A DNA stretch of 64,000 nucleotides from Membranipora membranacea (GCA_914767715.1 OU612066.1:26882283-26946282); one strand, 5' to 3'; positions 50,457 through 63,800 are shown, counted from the first letter of the stretch. Notes: a model not told the origin generated them from the letters alone. A program made the numbers and translations.

Positions 50457-50572
50457 CTTTACAGCACCCTATTCCCAGGCGGTCACCCATCCAATTACTA
50501 ACTGGGCTCGACATTGCTTAGCTTCAGTGATCGGACGAGAAGTGGCGTTTTCAACACGATATGGCCGTAGAC
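50457..50572 (-). rRNA. 5S rRNA-like sequence, probably a pseudogene
   Basis: The reverse strand reads GTCTACGGCCATATCGTG, CTTCTCGTCCGATCACTG, AGCTAAGCAATGTCGAGCCC and TTGGATGGGTGACCGCCTGG, a clear full-length match to animal 5S rRNA (116 nt against about 120). The internal promoter region is recognisable. Faults: the terminal stem is weak (GTCTAC against GTAAAG), and two bases are missing after GGGAATA. A lone, slightly damaged copy away from a tandem array suggests a pseudogene or a 5S-derived retroposon, but a divergent dispersed gene is possible. Confidence 0.85.
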
Positions 50573-51822
50573 GATTTCTGACATTAAAATTAGCTATTTT
50601 ATGCTTGAATTCGGAAATTTAAAAACAGGGGCAGCAGCTCTTTTTTCCAAGTGTCTAATTTCTGTCTGATGGCACTTTAAATGATTTTCATCTTTCGGCT
50701 ATTAATGAATCAGTGACCATGAACTCGATTTGAGTAGCGTATCATTGGTATTAAGGCAACCATCAACTGAATAAAACATCACCTTCAGCTACATTGCTTA
50801 GCATTCTGTTGGACTACACGCCACACCACAGCGAAAAACTCAACTGGCCAGGAAGAAGGCAGCGAGTAGTAGTATGCAAAGGTAAGTTTCTTTTATAAAT
50901 TAAATATGGCAGCATCAACGGTAACCATATCACAGGACTGGACCGCAGTTTGGGGGGGGGATTCAGGGGGACGCTGAGCCATTCAAAACTTTCTTAGTGT
51001 TGGTGTATGATTTGTTATTTGGTTGACAGGTGCGAAAGTACTTGGTTCTGGCGCACCAGTAACAAATATCTTTCAAAGATATTAAGATATTTCGAATGCA
51101 TAGAACTTTATACTGTCACCGATCACCACCCTGAAGAGCCTTTGTGATTGCTCTGCAAATTGAACTTTATTATCTCGTATCATCTTTAAAATACCCTTGA
51201 TAGAAATAGGAAAGTATAGGTTTGTATTCCCCCTGGTTTGAAGCCAGTCTCCGAGTCATATTTTTATGTTGCATGATGGACAACTGCAAATCCACTCAGT
51301 TGCTTTCCTTGGACAACAGAAGCGTCACACCCCTTACATTGTGTACTACAAGGTGTTGATGATAAGTGGTCCATCAGTATGTTAATGTATAATAGGGATC
51401 AAATTATATCCTTGATCGATGAAATTAAAAACTTCTGTTCAATCTGTCACTAAACATGACTAGCAATTAATGTGAATTTCTATCATCTTTAGTTTAAGAA
51501 GCGAAGCTAAAAAATTGATGAATGAAATGGGATATGTGGAGTTATATATGCTTCAAAATGCAACAAGCTCAAGATTTCAGCGATGAAAATAATCCTTTGA
51601 CACCACTTTATCTGTTCAATTCTATCGGGCCATGGATAGAGAGATGTCAGTTACAAGTCCTCAAAATAGTATTTTAATTACGACTTTTTGGCAAAAAGCG
51701 TTCTACGGTCTGAATATTGAAGCATCGCTGAAGTAATAGAGGGTGTAATAAGCAGCAGAAGCCAACCCAAACTATCAGCCTTCCCTAATTGTCTCGCTAT
51801 CTCTTTTCCGTCTTTGGATTGA
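50573..51822. other. Intergenic region, no gene seen
   Basis: Between the 5S-like sequence and the 3' end of ALG6. It presumably holds the ALG6 3' UTR (toward lower coordinates from 51822). No motif, RNA or repeat was recognised apart from a run of eight G near 50955. Confidence 0.4.
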
Positions 51823-54800
51823 CTATAAAGTTTTCTTGAGAGTTTTATCAGCCACTGCATCTGGGTGTAGATGAAGGATCCTGTAGTTTAGATGCAAGTA
51901 GTAGAGTACAAAGTGTGCACATGATACCAGGGAGATCAGGACAGGCCATAGATCTGGTAGTCTGGTGGGCGGAGTTAGTACGGCAGCACAAAAAGTCAGC
52001 GCTATAACCACCAAACCAGACCCCAACATCTGCAAACATAAATAACCGCTGTAAAGTAATCAGCACAGCCGAATACTGTAAGTATGAACCCTAGCAGGTG
52101 CAAGTTATGTTTTATACGAGGTAAATAAATGGGGGAGGTGGCAGTGCTAGATATCATGTTCAGTCATTGGGTCTTAGTGCAGAGGCACTTGGTTGTGGCT
52201 TACTGATAACGGACTAACAATATAGAAGATAAAAATAGACTGTCACAGTATCATGTTTGAACAGCTTGAACTCGTTTGGCTAGACTACCCTTCATTGCAC
52301 AATTATGAGTAAGCTTGGTAAAGAGCTGATAAAACTATGTACGCAAACTGAAATATTTACGTCACTCACTGATAAAAATCCGATCAAGCTTATCATAAAC
52401 CTCAGATTAACTGGGACAATGTCACATTTGAAGGCCAGCAAGTGGGAACGAGGCCAAAGGCATTCCATATGCCAATGATGTTTGTAACTCATCACTAAAC
52501 ATGCTAAAATTTCAAGCCTTTGCCAAATGCACCACCGCTAAGACAATTTGGCAGACAGAGTAACTTCATGGCCTGGCCTAGCCTGAAGTAGTGGTTGGAT
52601 GAAAAAGAAACAAATGGTTTGATTTCATCTTATTTATGTAGAAAAATACACATCACTTAGAACGGTAAAGTGGCGTCGTACGACAGAGCAACGTTAAAAC
52701 GCTAAATAGCAGCCAGGAACCCATTCTTCATCTTAACCACCAGAGTTGGCTTGGCTTTTAAATTATGTCAGCTTGAAAAACGCAGATTCAATTTGAGATA
52801 ATAATCCTAATTTTTCACCGCACAATGCTTCTAACTTTCGAAAGACAAATTGCTAACAACATACCAGAAATCGGCACAGTGCCTTTGTTGCCCCCTCTCA
52901 TGTTTCAGTGGTTTAGAATGATACCGATACTGATTCGGTTTCAAAGCTGATTGTTGAGAGTTTGCACCATAATATATAAGTACATTCTTGGTTTATTCAC
53001 AGACAACAGAAGAGAGAGAATAAGTTAAGCCGATATTTCCTACTAATACTAATCACATAGTGCGTGTATTCAAGCGGCCTCTGCGATGGAGGCAACCAAA
53101 TAAGTGATCCACCAAAAAAGTAACCAAGATCTCAAGGCTCATTCTACTCCTACTACTACACATGCATTATACCCACCATCAGTTGTTGAGCTAGACTGTT
53201 TTGCATTTTATCTTCATACAGGAATACCATCAGCAGCAGGAAAAAGAGACTGGTACTAATTGATGGTAGGAGTAATCCATCCTTAATCAGCAGGGGTAGC
53301 ATGCTGTAGAAAGAAATAGGACACAAAACTAATTAAGTTTTATGGGATGGGCTACTCATTTAACCTGTGCAAATATATGCTCAAATTCTCAATCTTTGGT
53401 GCAGGTCACTGTGATAATAATATAATGTCACCAACGGTGACCAGAGTTTAGCAACATGAGCTATGTAAACACATTCATCTCATATTAAATGGTTGGCGGT
53501 CAAAGAAATTGCTCAAACACCTAACCTTCCTATCTCACAGCCAAAGCTGAAATTGCAATGCAATCATAGAATTTTAAAGGAGATCATAGAACAAAGTGCT
53601 GCCTTGACTATATGGCATATCCTGCCACCCCTGACAGATATGAAAAGACAGATATCTTCCATGTCATATCTGAAGGAGAAACCCCAAGATTAAGAAAACA
53701 GACTTGAGTATTCTAACAATGCAACATTCTTCCGCTTTCTTGACGTTATTCTCTCCGGGAATATCTTTAACACATATTACAAGACTTGGGCTTTGTCAGA
53801 AATGAGGAGGTGCTTCGTTTGTTGTAGATCCCTGAGAAATGTTTCTTGTATTGTTCAACTCGGCTCAGAGTGCATAACTCATAGGAACTGCCGTGTAAAA
53901 AATGTGAGCAAAGACCTTATTTGGCCTGACATCTTACCATAGTGTGAGAGCCTATACGATCACAAAAAAACTAAATTGTATATAACATAGCTTACAAAAG
54001 TAAGGGTATCTTTTGAAATTCAAGAATTGTACACTTGAAAGCGATTTCATACGTTGACAGAGAACTGGAACTGAACGTGTGCGTGATGGTATAGGCATTG
54101 TATGATGTCAGGTCGAAAGATGGCGTTGCTTACCATAATTCTACACCGAGCCCCCCCCCCTCAGAATTAGCATCTCGGACCAGGTATAAATGATATATGG
54201 GAATGTCTACTCTATAAATTTTCTCAACCCACAGGAATCAGCAAGCAGTGAGGCACCCCTACTTATTCACACAATTATTCTGAGCAATTAAAGCTTGAAT
54301 ACTATATCGATAACATTAAATACCTGAACACAGAGGTGAGGGAAAACGATAAGACTAGAAAGGGCTCCTCATCTGTCAGTAAAAGCAGGGATCTGCAAAT
54401 ATATGAAAATAGGGCTTCAGACTTAAAGACTTACTTTGAGGCTGCTATTTTGTATCACATCTTATTCTCCATATTTAATTCTATAATGTGAGCAATTTAC
54501 AGCAGTAGAATCCAAATATTGAGGAAGTTATGGTCTCTCAAACTTTCTAGGTGATGGCAGTCAATCGGCATTAAGAATCAGCGGGCACACCTTGTGGGAC
54601 GTCACAACGCATCATACTTATTATGGGTTATTATACTAATAATTCCATAGATAAGATGATGATCAAAATTCAGTTCTAGATGGGACTCGAACCCAGGTTT
54701 TGAAAACCACCAGGCAACGCCGCTACCATCTCACCACTAGGTCCAGCTCTGTGAGTCTGTAGACAATATAGCTCAGTGTTAGCAGCGTTGCCTGCTGGGC

Positions 54801-57800
54801 CATTTGGACCTGGGTCCAAGACCCTCTATATTCCTGAACATTTTGATCGTCATCCTATCTATTAGAATATCACAATGCGTATGACGCGTTGTGACATCCC
54901 ACAAGGTGTGCCCGTTGATTCCCAACGCCATTTGAAGGTGATCACCTTGAAGGTTTGAGATACCATAACTTCCTCAATACTTGGATTCTTAAGCTGGAAA
55001 TTGCTCTAATGATAGAATAAAATATGGAGAATAAGATGTGATACAAAATAGCAGCCTCAAAGTAAGTCTTTAACCACATTACGATATAGCTTTGGTCACT
55101 CAAAGTCCATGATTTAATCTAGATATCAGGTACACCATGTCTTATGGCCATATGTTGCATGTTATATTAAGGGCTCAATTTGATACATGCTAGATTTTGT
55201 GGCATGCCATTAACATTATACAGAAAATGAGTGTCTGGTAATGGAATGCCACATAATCTCAGTTGCAGTCGTCTGTGACATTAATCTAAGTGCGGACCAT
55301 AGACATGATTGTAATCCCAGACTGGACACCATACATAGCTGAAGTGAGTGAGTGACGTTACGACTTTGGATTGCGTAGTAGCAAGGATGCTATCATTGAT
55401 TGAAAACCTTGGGTCTAAGTGCAGAGGGGTTGAAGCTTTTTTACATTAGCAATGTACGTTCATTAACTTGTTATGCTGCCCCTGCCTGGTATACTGTTTT
55501 ATCTGATTTTAATAAGCAACGCCTTGAAAGCATACAAAGATATGCAACTAGAATAATTTTACCTGAGTTTAACTACGAAGAAAGGCTTGAATCACTAGAT
55601 ATCCAACTACTCAATGACTTTTTGTTTCATCTAGCCTCAGCCCATTTTAGTAAGATTTTACACAATGCAACCCATCCACATCACTATCGAATTGTTTTAA
55701 ACACTAGCCAACGAACATCCTCTCGCGCATCATATCCATATTTGCCTAAGAGATGTCGCACAACGAAGCAGCAAAACAGCTTTTTTCAATTTTTCATGTC
55801 ATTTTATAACCACAGATTTGTGTATGTAGAGTGATATTTTTAGTCTCATCAAAACTCTAATTTTTTTTTGCAAACATTCAATTTTTATCTTCGCCATGAT
55901 AACAGAATGTAGAATAAACAATTGCAATTACAATTACGATTTGCAGTTAGATCAAGATTGATCCAATTTGCCCGCATGCCGGTTGCTACACGTTCAAACT
56001 CAAAGTTACGCTTTGACTGCTTGATGTGTCAAACTAGTCTACTTGTTGAGCAAAGACTTGCTGTTGTGGTGCAACGTTTTTCTTAATTAGATAACTCCCT
56101 TTCAACTGGATTATACCAACGCAAAGAAACTGGGAGTTACCCGCTCTCTGAGGTTTAGTTCAGAGAGTTGGCAACTTCCTTTACACTTGAATGATAGGGA
56201 AGAGATTATTTGCCATACCATTCAGCCATAAATACCTAGCTACACATCAAAATTCTTTTGTATCATGATTGTATATTCCATGTTTCACTCGGACTAACTT
56301 TGTTTTGGTATAATACTGTTTGGTTTTGAAGTTTATGATTTTTGTTTGGCAATTCTAAATCCTCCAAAATTCGGTAGGGTTCTTGTGCTGAAATACTGCT
56401 AATGGGGAAGTCCATAAATATGTGGATATATAAAGGCATATCATACTCTTAAATGTCTACAATCTTTGGAAAAGAAATTGTCCAGATATCTGTGGCTCTA
56501 TCCTCAATAAGGCTCATCTTCTTTCGAGAAACAACGAAGAAAAGGTGGGTAAGCCTTGCTCAGGATAGTAGGAGTTCTCACAATTGCTGACATTCCTTTT
56601 AAATTGTAGTCACCAAGGATTGATATATAAAAATGTATACTCACATAACAGGAATAAGTATTGTCTTCTCATGAACTTGGTATGAAAATAGGAAGAATCC
56701 AAGGGATGAAATCACCTGACAAAGTAACAAAAAGAAATACATCAACACAATGTGTCACAGAGTTGTGACATTGACCAAACTTTGCATGACAAGTAGTCTA
56801 AGTGCTCAGACTCCAAGGCGCAGGGAGTTACTTGCGCAAGCTATCAAACTCCTCTCCCCTTCTCCGTCTGAGCAAAAACCTATGATCTCAACAGACTCAC
56901 AATTCAGAGTTGCCTCCTCAATTTCACAAAATCATCAAGAAGCACAACTCTGAAAATTAAAAATAGCCTTAGGCACATAACTTGCAGAAAACTGAAGTTG
57001 TAGAACTTAGGTTATTTTTTAGTGCACTCAACCGTGCAAAGATTATGATTGCTGTATGGATCACAGTTATACAAGACAGTAACATACTCTTTGATAACAT
57101 ACACATCACAGAGTAAGGATATACAGAGGTAGCTTCGATGATAGTAAAAGTGTCTGTGGTTTTTGATTCAGTGGGGGAAAATTGTGCACAGCTGGATGCC
57201 ACAATCTCATTATCTCTATGTGTTATAGTGTCATTTTTCTCGCAGACATCCCTACCTTTGATGGGCCATAATTCAGTCTGTATTTATCCTAAAGACCATA
57301 TTATTGTCATTTTTTGCAAAGATACATAGGCTAAGAGCTATCTGCATTTGTAAAATGAGTTTTATCATATAGATTTACGTGTGACAATTGATAAACTTCT
57401 GGTTATCAAAATTAGGAAATGTCCGTGTATTGACCCAAGCCACATGTAAGTCTATATGATATATTAACTCATTTTAAAAAACACAGATAGCTCATAGCCG
57501 ATGTATCCAAGCAAAAAATGACAACAATATGGTGTATAGCTTGAAGGTTGGACATTCCAACAATGTTGAAAATCAGTATTTAGGATTAATACAGAATGAA
57601 TTATGGCCCATCAAAGGTAGGGATGTCTGCAAGAAAAATGACACTATAACACATAGAGATAATGAGTTTTTGGCATCCAGCTGTGCACAATTTTCCCCAG
57701 TGAAAAAAAAACCACAGGCACTATAACTATCATTGAATTGAAGTGTCCCCTCTGTATATCTTTACTCTGTGATACACATGGATTTGGCTATAGCATTCAT

Positions 57801-60800
57801 AGACTTAATATAATATAGTATATCAAGTCTATGATAGCATTGGCTATCATATCTCTATCCTTTACTGCATCCACTCAGTGAAACAGCTTGTTATTTATCA
57901 CGGCCATATTTCTACATCAAATGTTTACAGCTTTCAAGCTGTAATATGTATGTACGGTTTAAAATTTAGTTGATTTGTATTTATCATCTACATTTGGAGT
58001 CTGCATAAATTTGATAAATGTGACTTCTTTGCATTGAATTTTGTTTTGTAAAATTTGTGCAAAAAGAGTTGAAGTTTTAGAACACATATCGATCTACCTC
58101 TCTAATTCTGATGACCCCAGATATGCTTGCTTCATAAATAAAGGAAATATATTGCAAACATGCACATTGTCATACATGTACATCAGCCAGTTTTGATATA
58201 TGACAATATGTGAGTTTGTGTAGCACAGCCTATAACCTGATAGCTCTATTGTGAAGTATTCAAATGGTAGTCCAAAACAAGGGCAAATGACTTATAAATA
58301 TTAAGAAGCGCAGTATGTCCAGTAGTCAAAATAGGCGTATGCACAAACAAGGCCGAGTACCAAATAAAAGTAAATGTTCAGAGTAAAGTCTTTCTTGAGA
58401 CAGTAATAAAAAACATGGAGAATATGGCCCTGGAATGGTATGTATATACCTGACCTGGTAATATAAATCATAGTCTAAGTGCTCAGTCTCCAAGGTGCAG
58501 GGAGTTTGTGGCGCCACTAACTCCCTGCACCTTGTAGTCTGAGCACTTAGACCATATAAATCAATGTTCTGAGCAAGGGCACTCGAGACAATATAACACA
58601 GAGAAAACGACCCTGGATTGATCTACATTCACATGACTTAGTAATACAAATGAATTTCTGAGTAAGGGCACTCGAGACAATAACTTAACACAGAGGATAG
58701 GGCCCTGGATTGATACCACCTTGGTATGCATCTACATGACTGAGTAATATAAATCAATGTTCTTAGTAAGGGCACTTGATACTAAACACCCTCTGAACTG
58801 GAGCAGCTGATATCTCCAAATGATGCTACTGATAACGAGTCACTAAAACTGTCTGTGAATGAGCTATCATAAGACTACTATCTGGGTTTTTACATGGCAT
58901 GAGATATCAGGGTCACAAACATCACAGCAAGCCTGTTGCTCGGAAGGTTTGTCACAACCAAAATCAGCAAGCAAACATTCACGAAGGCAAGACTTTCCTT
59001 GTGCATAGCTCTTCATGGTCTGATATAATTTATGTCCATTTGCCATTCTAGGATATGTTAATATAAAAGAATGTGCAACAACTTCGCACTCCCTAGAAGC
59101 GCAACCAGATTCCTGGAGAAACGCACCAGCAGTGGTGGGAACACCGTAATGAATGACATATTCAATGTTTCTCAAATTGAGCCCCATTGATAGACTGCTA
59201 GAACAGAGAGATACTTTAACATGACCAGATGAATTGCCAAGGTCAGCCAATATTCTTGACTCGATGTTGCAGTCTGCTATCAAGTGGTACATAACCACTC
59301 TGGCGGTGGTAGAACCTACAGGTTGATGCGTGTTAAGTGTGATGTACTGGTAAGCATCCACTAAGGTGTTGATGTTTGTGAAGAATATCATCATTCTAGG
59401 AAGGTCTAGTGGTCTAGAATTAATCAGCTCACACAACCATTTAAAATCTGCAAGAATGTTCCCTGTAACTCTCACTGTGTGATAGCTACAAATGAAACAA
59501 AAAATCTAAAATGAATAAGACATAACTTGTATTTTTTTTATGAAAATGAAGCTGAATTGAGACGTTGACAACCGCAAGGTTGACTCCATCACCAGCAGAA
59601 CTGAACTGTCACTGGGCTCAGAGTAACTGCAAGTGTTGGTCAATGTCAGCACTTAGAAATTGAACAGGAAAGCATTGCGACACACTGGGAATAGTCTAAG
59701 AGCTCAAACTCCAAGGCGCAGGGAGTTACCTGCGCCAGCTATCAAACTCCTCTGTTTGTTAGTTTGATAGATGGCACAGGTAACTCCCTGCGCCTTGGAG
59801 TCTGAGCAGATATTAACATCCACGTGTGGAACTAGCTAGATGCTCCCGAATTTGAGCATTAAAAATTATACACACTTAAAATAATATGACTTACATTATA
59901 TTCTTCTTGTTGATAGAAACTTTGAAAATAGTGGCACAATGTTTAGTGATGTCTTGACATAGTCTATGGTATCATCAGAGGCAGTGGCTGACATACACAC
60001 GAAAGGCACACTCCTCAGAAAGGAGTGCAAGCTGTTGAGTCTGCCATATGCACTCCGAAATGCGTCGTCCCTTCCTTTCTCAGCACCCCTAAAATAGCAT
60101 GAAATATGAATGTAAGCACATGTCTTTATTTACTTGGAGTGTCTGGCTAGGGGAAAGTACTATTGGTATTGAAATTTAATCCAAGTGCTGTATATTTAAA
60201 ATGGTCCCAGTAATATTAGTTTTCCACTTTAAACCGGATGAAATGTCATCAGTTGCCTATGTATGGTTTTTCTCAGCTCCATTGACCCCCATAGCTGCCA
60301 TCATCAACATTTACATTTGAGAGATTATATTGAATATGGGGATAGGAGTTTGATAGCCTGGTGCCACTAACTCCCTCCGCCTTGGAGACTGAGCACTTGA
60401 CTAGGCCTGATAATTGTCAGTTATTATGATTTATTTATGGCCCTTCGTTTTTTCTTCTCAATTTACAAAATCTAAATATGTCAATATTTCAATGCCTCTT
60501 ATAACTGGCTTCTGTCTGGATTTTCATTATTTTCACTCCGGAAGCAGAAGGAGGTCATATAGATTTGTTTATTTACGATCTATCATGGGCATAATATTTG
60601 AATACCGCATGATGAGAAAGAATAACTACCATTACTCAACGATATGGAATTCGTCGATGAACAGAGTCTTCACATTCAAACCCTCCGGTAACGCCTTTTT
60701 CCCACTGCAATCGAGAATACTCTTCGGGCTAGTAAATATGAACACCGCAGCCCTACACATAAGTAGTGGCGGCAGAGAGATGAATTGCCGAGAGCTTGGG

Positions 60801-63800
60801 TAGATTCTTAATCATTGACACCATTGGCATTACAATTGGGAATTGGGATGGGGCATTCTGGAAAAAAAATAGACAATTCAATCTTGTTGGATGTTTGCTA
60901 GAAAATATGACATGTTTGGATCACAAGATTAAGTGAACAATATCCAACCAAAAATTCAAATGCTTTAAATGCTTATCAACAAAATATGCGAGGGTGGCCA
61001 AGGGTCTAAATTTTATTTCTGGTTTCAAAACCTCGGGCCCGTCGGGCTGTGAAGGTTCAAACTAGTGTCATCACTGTAATATAGGAGGCCACAGTATCTC
61101 AACCCAACAGTTTTAATATTAACCTATCACTTCGATTTGAATCATCAACAGCTGACAAGAATCTGAGCCCTAGCAAGTAAACATGCCTATGTTCAGACTA
61201 AATTAATACCTTATTCAGACATTGAAAATGAGACATAGAAAAATGCCTCCACCCTGCAATCAAAGATGACTAAAATAAAATATTTGGAATTTATTCATCT
61301 TTTAGTCCTTTGTTATCATTAAAATGATGCATCCTGAGCAGAAAATGGCAATGAAATGGTGCTGCTACAAAATCAGTTTTGGTGTAAAGTTTAAAGTAAT
61401 GAACCTCTGAACCAAAAGTATTGAAGGAGTTTGTCATCTAGAACAAAGTATTAATTTGGTGTGGCCTAACCTTAGCCTAACGCACCTTGACTAAACCATT
61501 ATAACCATAACTAACCTTCTGAACAGTTGAGCTTGACGCATAAGTCAATCTCCTCACACATGAGCCCACATAATCCTATGAAACAAAAATGGTGGTTCAA
61601 ATCAAGATCAATACGGATAACAACTATTTGAACAAGGTGTCTACAATCAAATACACCAAAAAGTATGATGTCGACAATCCCAAAATTTTGAGCACTGAGG
61701 TGAGGCTGTTGTGGGACTTGGATAGAAATGAAATGATGATGTAGTCCATCTCACTTGCATATGTATAGTATGCTAGAGTACAAATTCTACACTAAGTCAA
61801 AGCTATGTTATTCTGGGAGCAATGGAATGGATCGTATCTAGATAGAAGAGATGATAGTGTTAGTAAGCTAGGTGCCAAGGCACCAAGAATTCAACATATG
61901 TAGACTATTGTATGTATTGGATGAGCGAGAGAGACTAAAAAAACTAAAAATAAATATGTTATTCATTGTTTTGTTAACATTCAGGGAAAGTTGGTTCTTG
62001 TCACTTACCTCCTTGTTTGATTGTGCCTGCTGGGGTTTGTACAACTCAGTATCATGGTCATACAGGAAGGGTGCTGCTAAGCTAAGTATAGGAGAGATTT
62101 CCCAAAACCGGTTGGAGCAATGAATATGGTATCTTTTTGTTCAACAAAATATGAATTGATAGCCTGTCTGTAACTGTTCTTGTTTTACTCACTGATATGT
62201 TTAAGTTTGTTTGAATAATGTCACTTATTTCAGACTTATCCATCTTCCTTGATATCATTATATTACTGATCAGATTTTCCATATAGAGGAGATCAGTGAG
62301 TGTAAAACAACAAAATTAATAAAGGTAAAATGACCCTATAATCAAGGAGTTGCTATAATAATTGTTACAGTTAAATTGTTCCTGTCCTCACTGAATTCTT
62401 GGCCAGAAAGTGGGCCCAGTTGATGTAAATAAGAAAAGGTCAAGGTTGCCATGTGTGTAAATACTGGATTGTCCCCCTTGACTATGTGCAATAGGAGGAG
62501 CTGTCACAAAATGGGAGTTATCTTCCCTCAGCAGCTTTAAACCTCAATAACTGCTTTTCCTTGATCTTCCGCAAAAAGAGAGTAATTCCATGTTGTTCAG
62601 AGGGGACAAATCTCTATGAACATATGCAAGTTTTATTGGGGAAGATCAAAGTTTAAGAGTTGTCATTGATTACAATGCAAATTGCTCTGAACAAAGAGAA
62701 GACAATCCCATCATATCCCCAGGTTTTTGCTCAGACGGAGAAGGGGAGAGGAGTTTGATAGCTTGCGCAAGTAACTCCCTGCGCCTTGGAGTCTGAGCAC
62801 TTAGACTACATGACAAGAAACGTTTGCGCACCAGTTATATGATGAGCAAAGCATCATTGAGGATTGAAGTGATCACAGACTACAAAGTACCAGCTTGGCT
62901 GGTCTGACAGCACCTAACTTGTTTCGCTGCTATTCGACCAACCAAGAGCGGTAGCTATTACATTTGAAACAGCTGTTAATTCCATATATAGTTAATTCAT
63001 TGAAACAAAACAAGTGTAAAGCCTAGAAAACCTTGACATGCTTTTTGTGCTGGTGGAACGGGGGAATAATGATTGTCAACTCTTGCTTTGAATCTGTCGA
63101 GTAAAGAGTTGTGCCTAAAAAACCTGGTTTTCTTACAAAGGTTTATGTGTTAGTGGTTACATTCTGTGTTACTAGATTCATGATAGGATTTATCACATTT
63201 CGTAACAGGCAAGCAAAATCAAACATGGAAACATGTATGAACCAAGTTTTTTCCTTTTTTCTTGACAGCTTAAAAGAAGACTCTGGCACCTTCTCCGGAC
63301 CTCATCATCAATTAAAGCTTGTCTAGGCAGGCTATTTATTCACAGCCACTTATTGAGGGTATTGATACACCTAAGAGCAATTTGATCGCAATCACAACAC
63401 ACCACAGCGGGCTGGTGTACTATTTTGCCTGTCTTGAGATTGAACACACAGCGCACTCAAACTAACTGAACTTTCTAACTCACCAATGAGTATTTGAAAT
63501 GCTTCATAGTAGGATTGAGTATCAGTTTTATAGATGAAGGCACGACAGAAGCAAGTGTTGTAATGGCGCTAAAAAAAAAGAGGAAATATCACATTGGAGT
63601 TTTCGGGACTTTAAAGTAAAAGAGAATAGCTGCATGCAATTTACAAAGACAGAAAAAATTGTTGACAAATTGATTTGTTTCTATCACCAGCACACATGTG
63701 CTGCACAAATAGGACGCAAAATTCCTATGTATGATATTACGAGTATAGTAGAAGAAACCGCAACTTCAAAGCAGCACCATAGATGTACATTTATCACTGA

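Larger units (their letters stand above)
54424..55073. mobile_element. Foldback element with TTAA ends and tRNA-like core
   Basis: Arms of about 200 bp: the left starts AGACTTACTTTGAGG directly after TTAA, and the right ends CCTCAAAGTAAGTCT directly before TTAA. A TTAA duplication is typical of piggyBac and Kolobok elements. The centre holds two tRNA-like stretches in opposite orientation. No transposase. It lies in an ALG6 intron. Confidence 0.8.
58867..62282 (-). pseudogene. RecQ-like DNA helicase, decayed
   Basis: Candidate exons 5' to 3': 62009-62282, 61516-61575, about 60636-60810, 59895-60088, 58867-59485. Motifs in RecQ order: MDKSEISDIIQTNLNIS, then one frame over QAINSYFVEQ and IAPTGFGKS (Walker A), LCGLMCEEIDL (motif Ia), FIFTSPKSIL, LFIDEFHIVE (DEAH box as DEFH), FRSAYGRLNSL, CMSATASDDT (motif III), INKKNIIYHTV across a splice, SLSMGLNLRNIEYVIHYGVP (motif V), QESGCASRE (motif VI, normally QxxGRAGRD), and a Cys cluster ADFGC..ACCDVCD like the RecQ zinc-binding subdomain. 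Damage: a one-base shift near 62165-62175, another in exon 59895-60088 (194 bases where 195 keeps phase), and unresolved phases around 61516-60800. With the altered motif VI this is most likely a pseudogene. No RQC or HRDC domain follows. Confidence 0.75.
56794..62808. mobile_element. 6-kb TIR element carrying a RecQ-like gene (Pack-MULE-like)
   Basis: Inverted terminal repeats of 88 bp, 56794-56881 and 62721-62808, are identical by eye (outer ends TAGTCTAAG and CTTAGACTA; inner ends near GAGCAAAAACCT). The direct 9-bp duplication CATGACAAG flanks it at 56785-56793 and 62809-62817. Length 6015 bp. It sits wholly within one ALG6 intron. Content: a foldback element (57107-57771), an 84-bp relative with the same ends (58471-58554), further end fragments (59692-59812, 60343-60405), and a decayed RecQ-like helicase on the minus strand. 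No transposase was recognised. A 9-bp duplication with long TIRs is the signature of Mutator-like elements; capture of a host-type gene would make it a Pack-MULE. Identity of the two TIRs implies recent insertion. Confidence 0.85.

Noticed and set aside
50440-50622. Small plus-strand open frame
   Set aside because: Antisense to the 5S-like sequence.
51678-51860. Minus-strand open frame with a hydrophobic segment (LGWLLLLITPS)
   Set aside because: It overlaps the end of ALG6 in another frame, and the ALG6 frame ends normally at 51823.
63484-63568. Reading of this exon as a transposase-like peptide (RHYNTCFCRAFIYKTD...)
   Set aside because: The frame that joins its neighbours in phase gives SVVPSSIKLILNPTMKHFKY, which matches ALG6.
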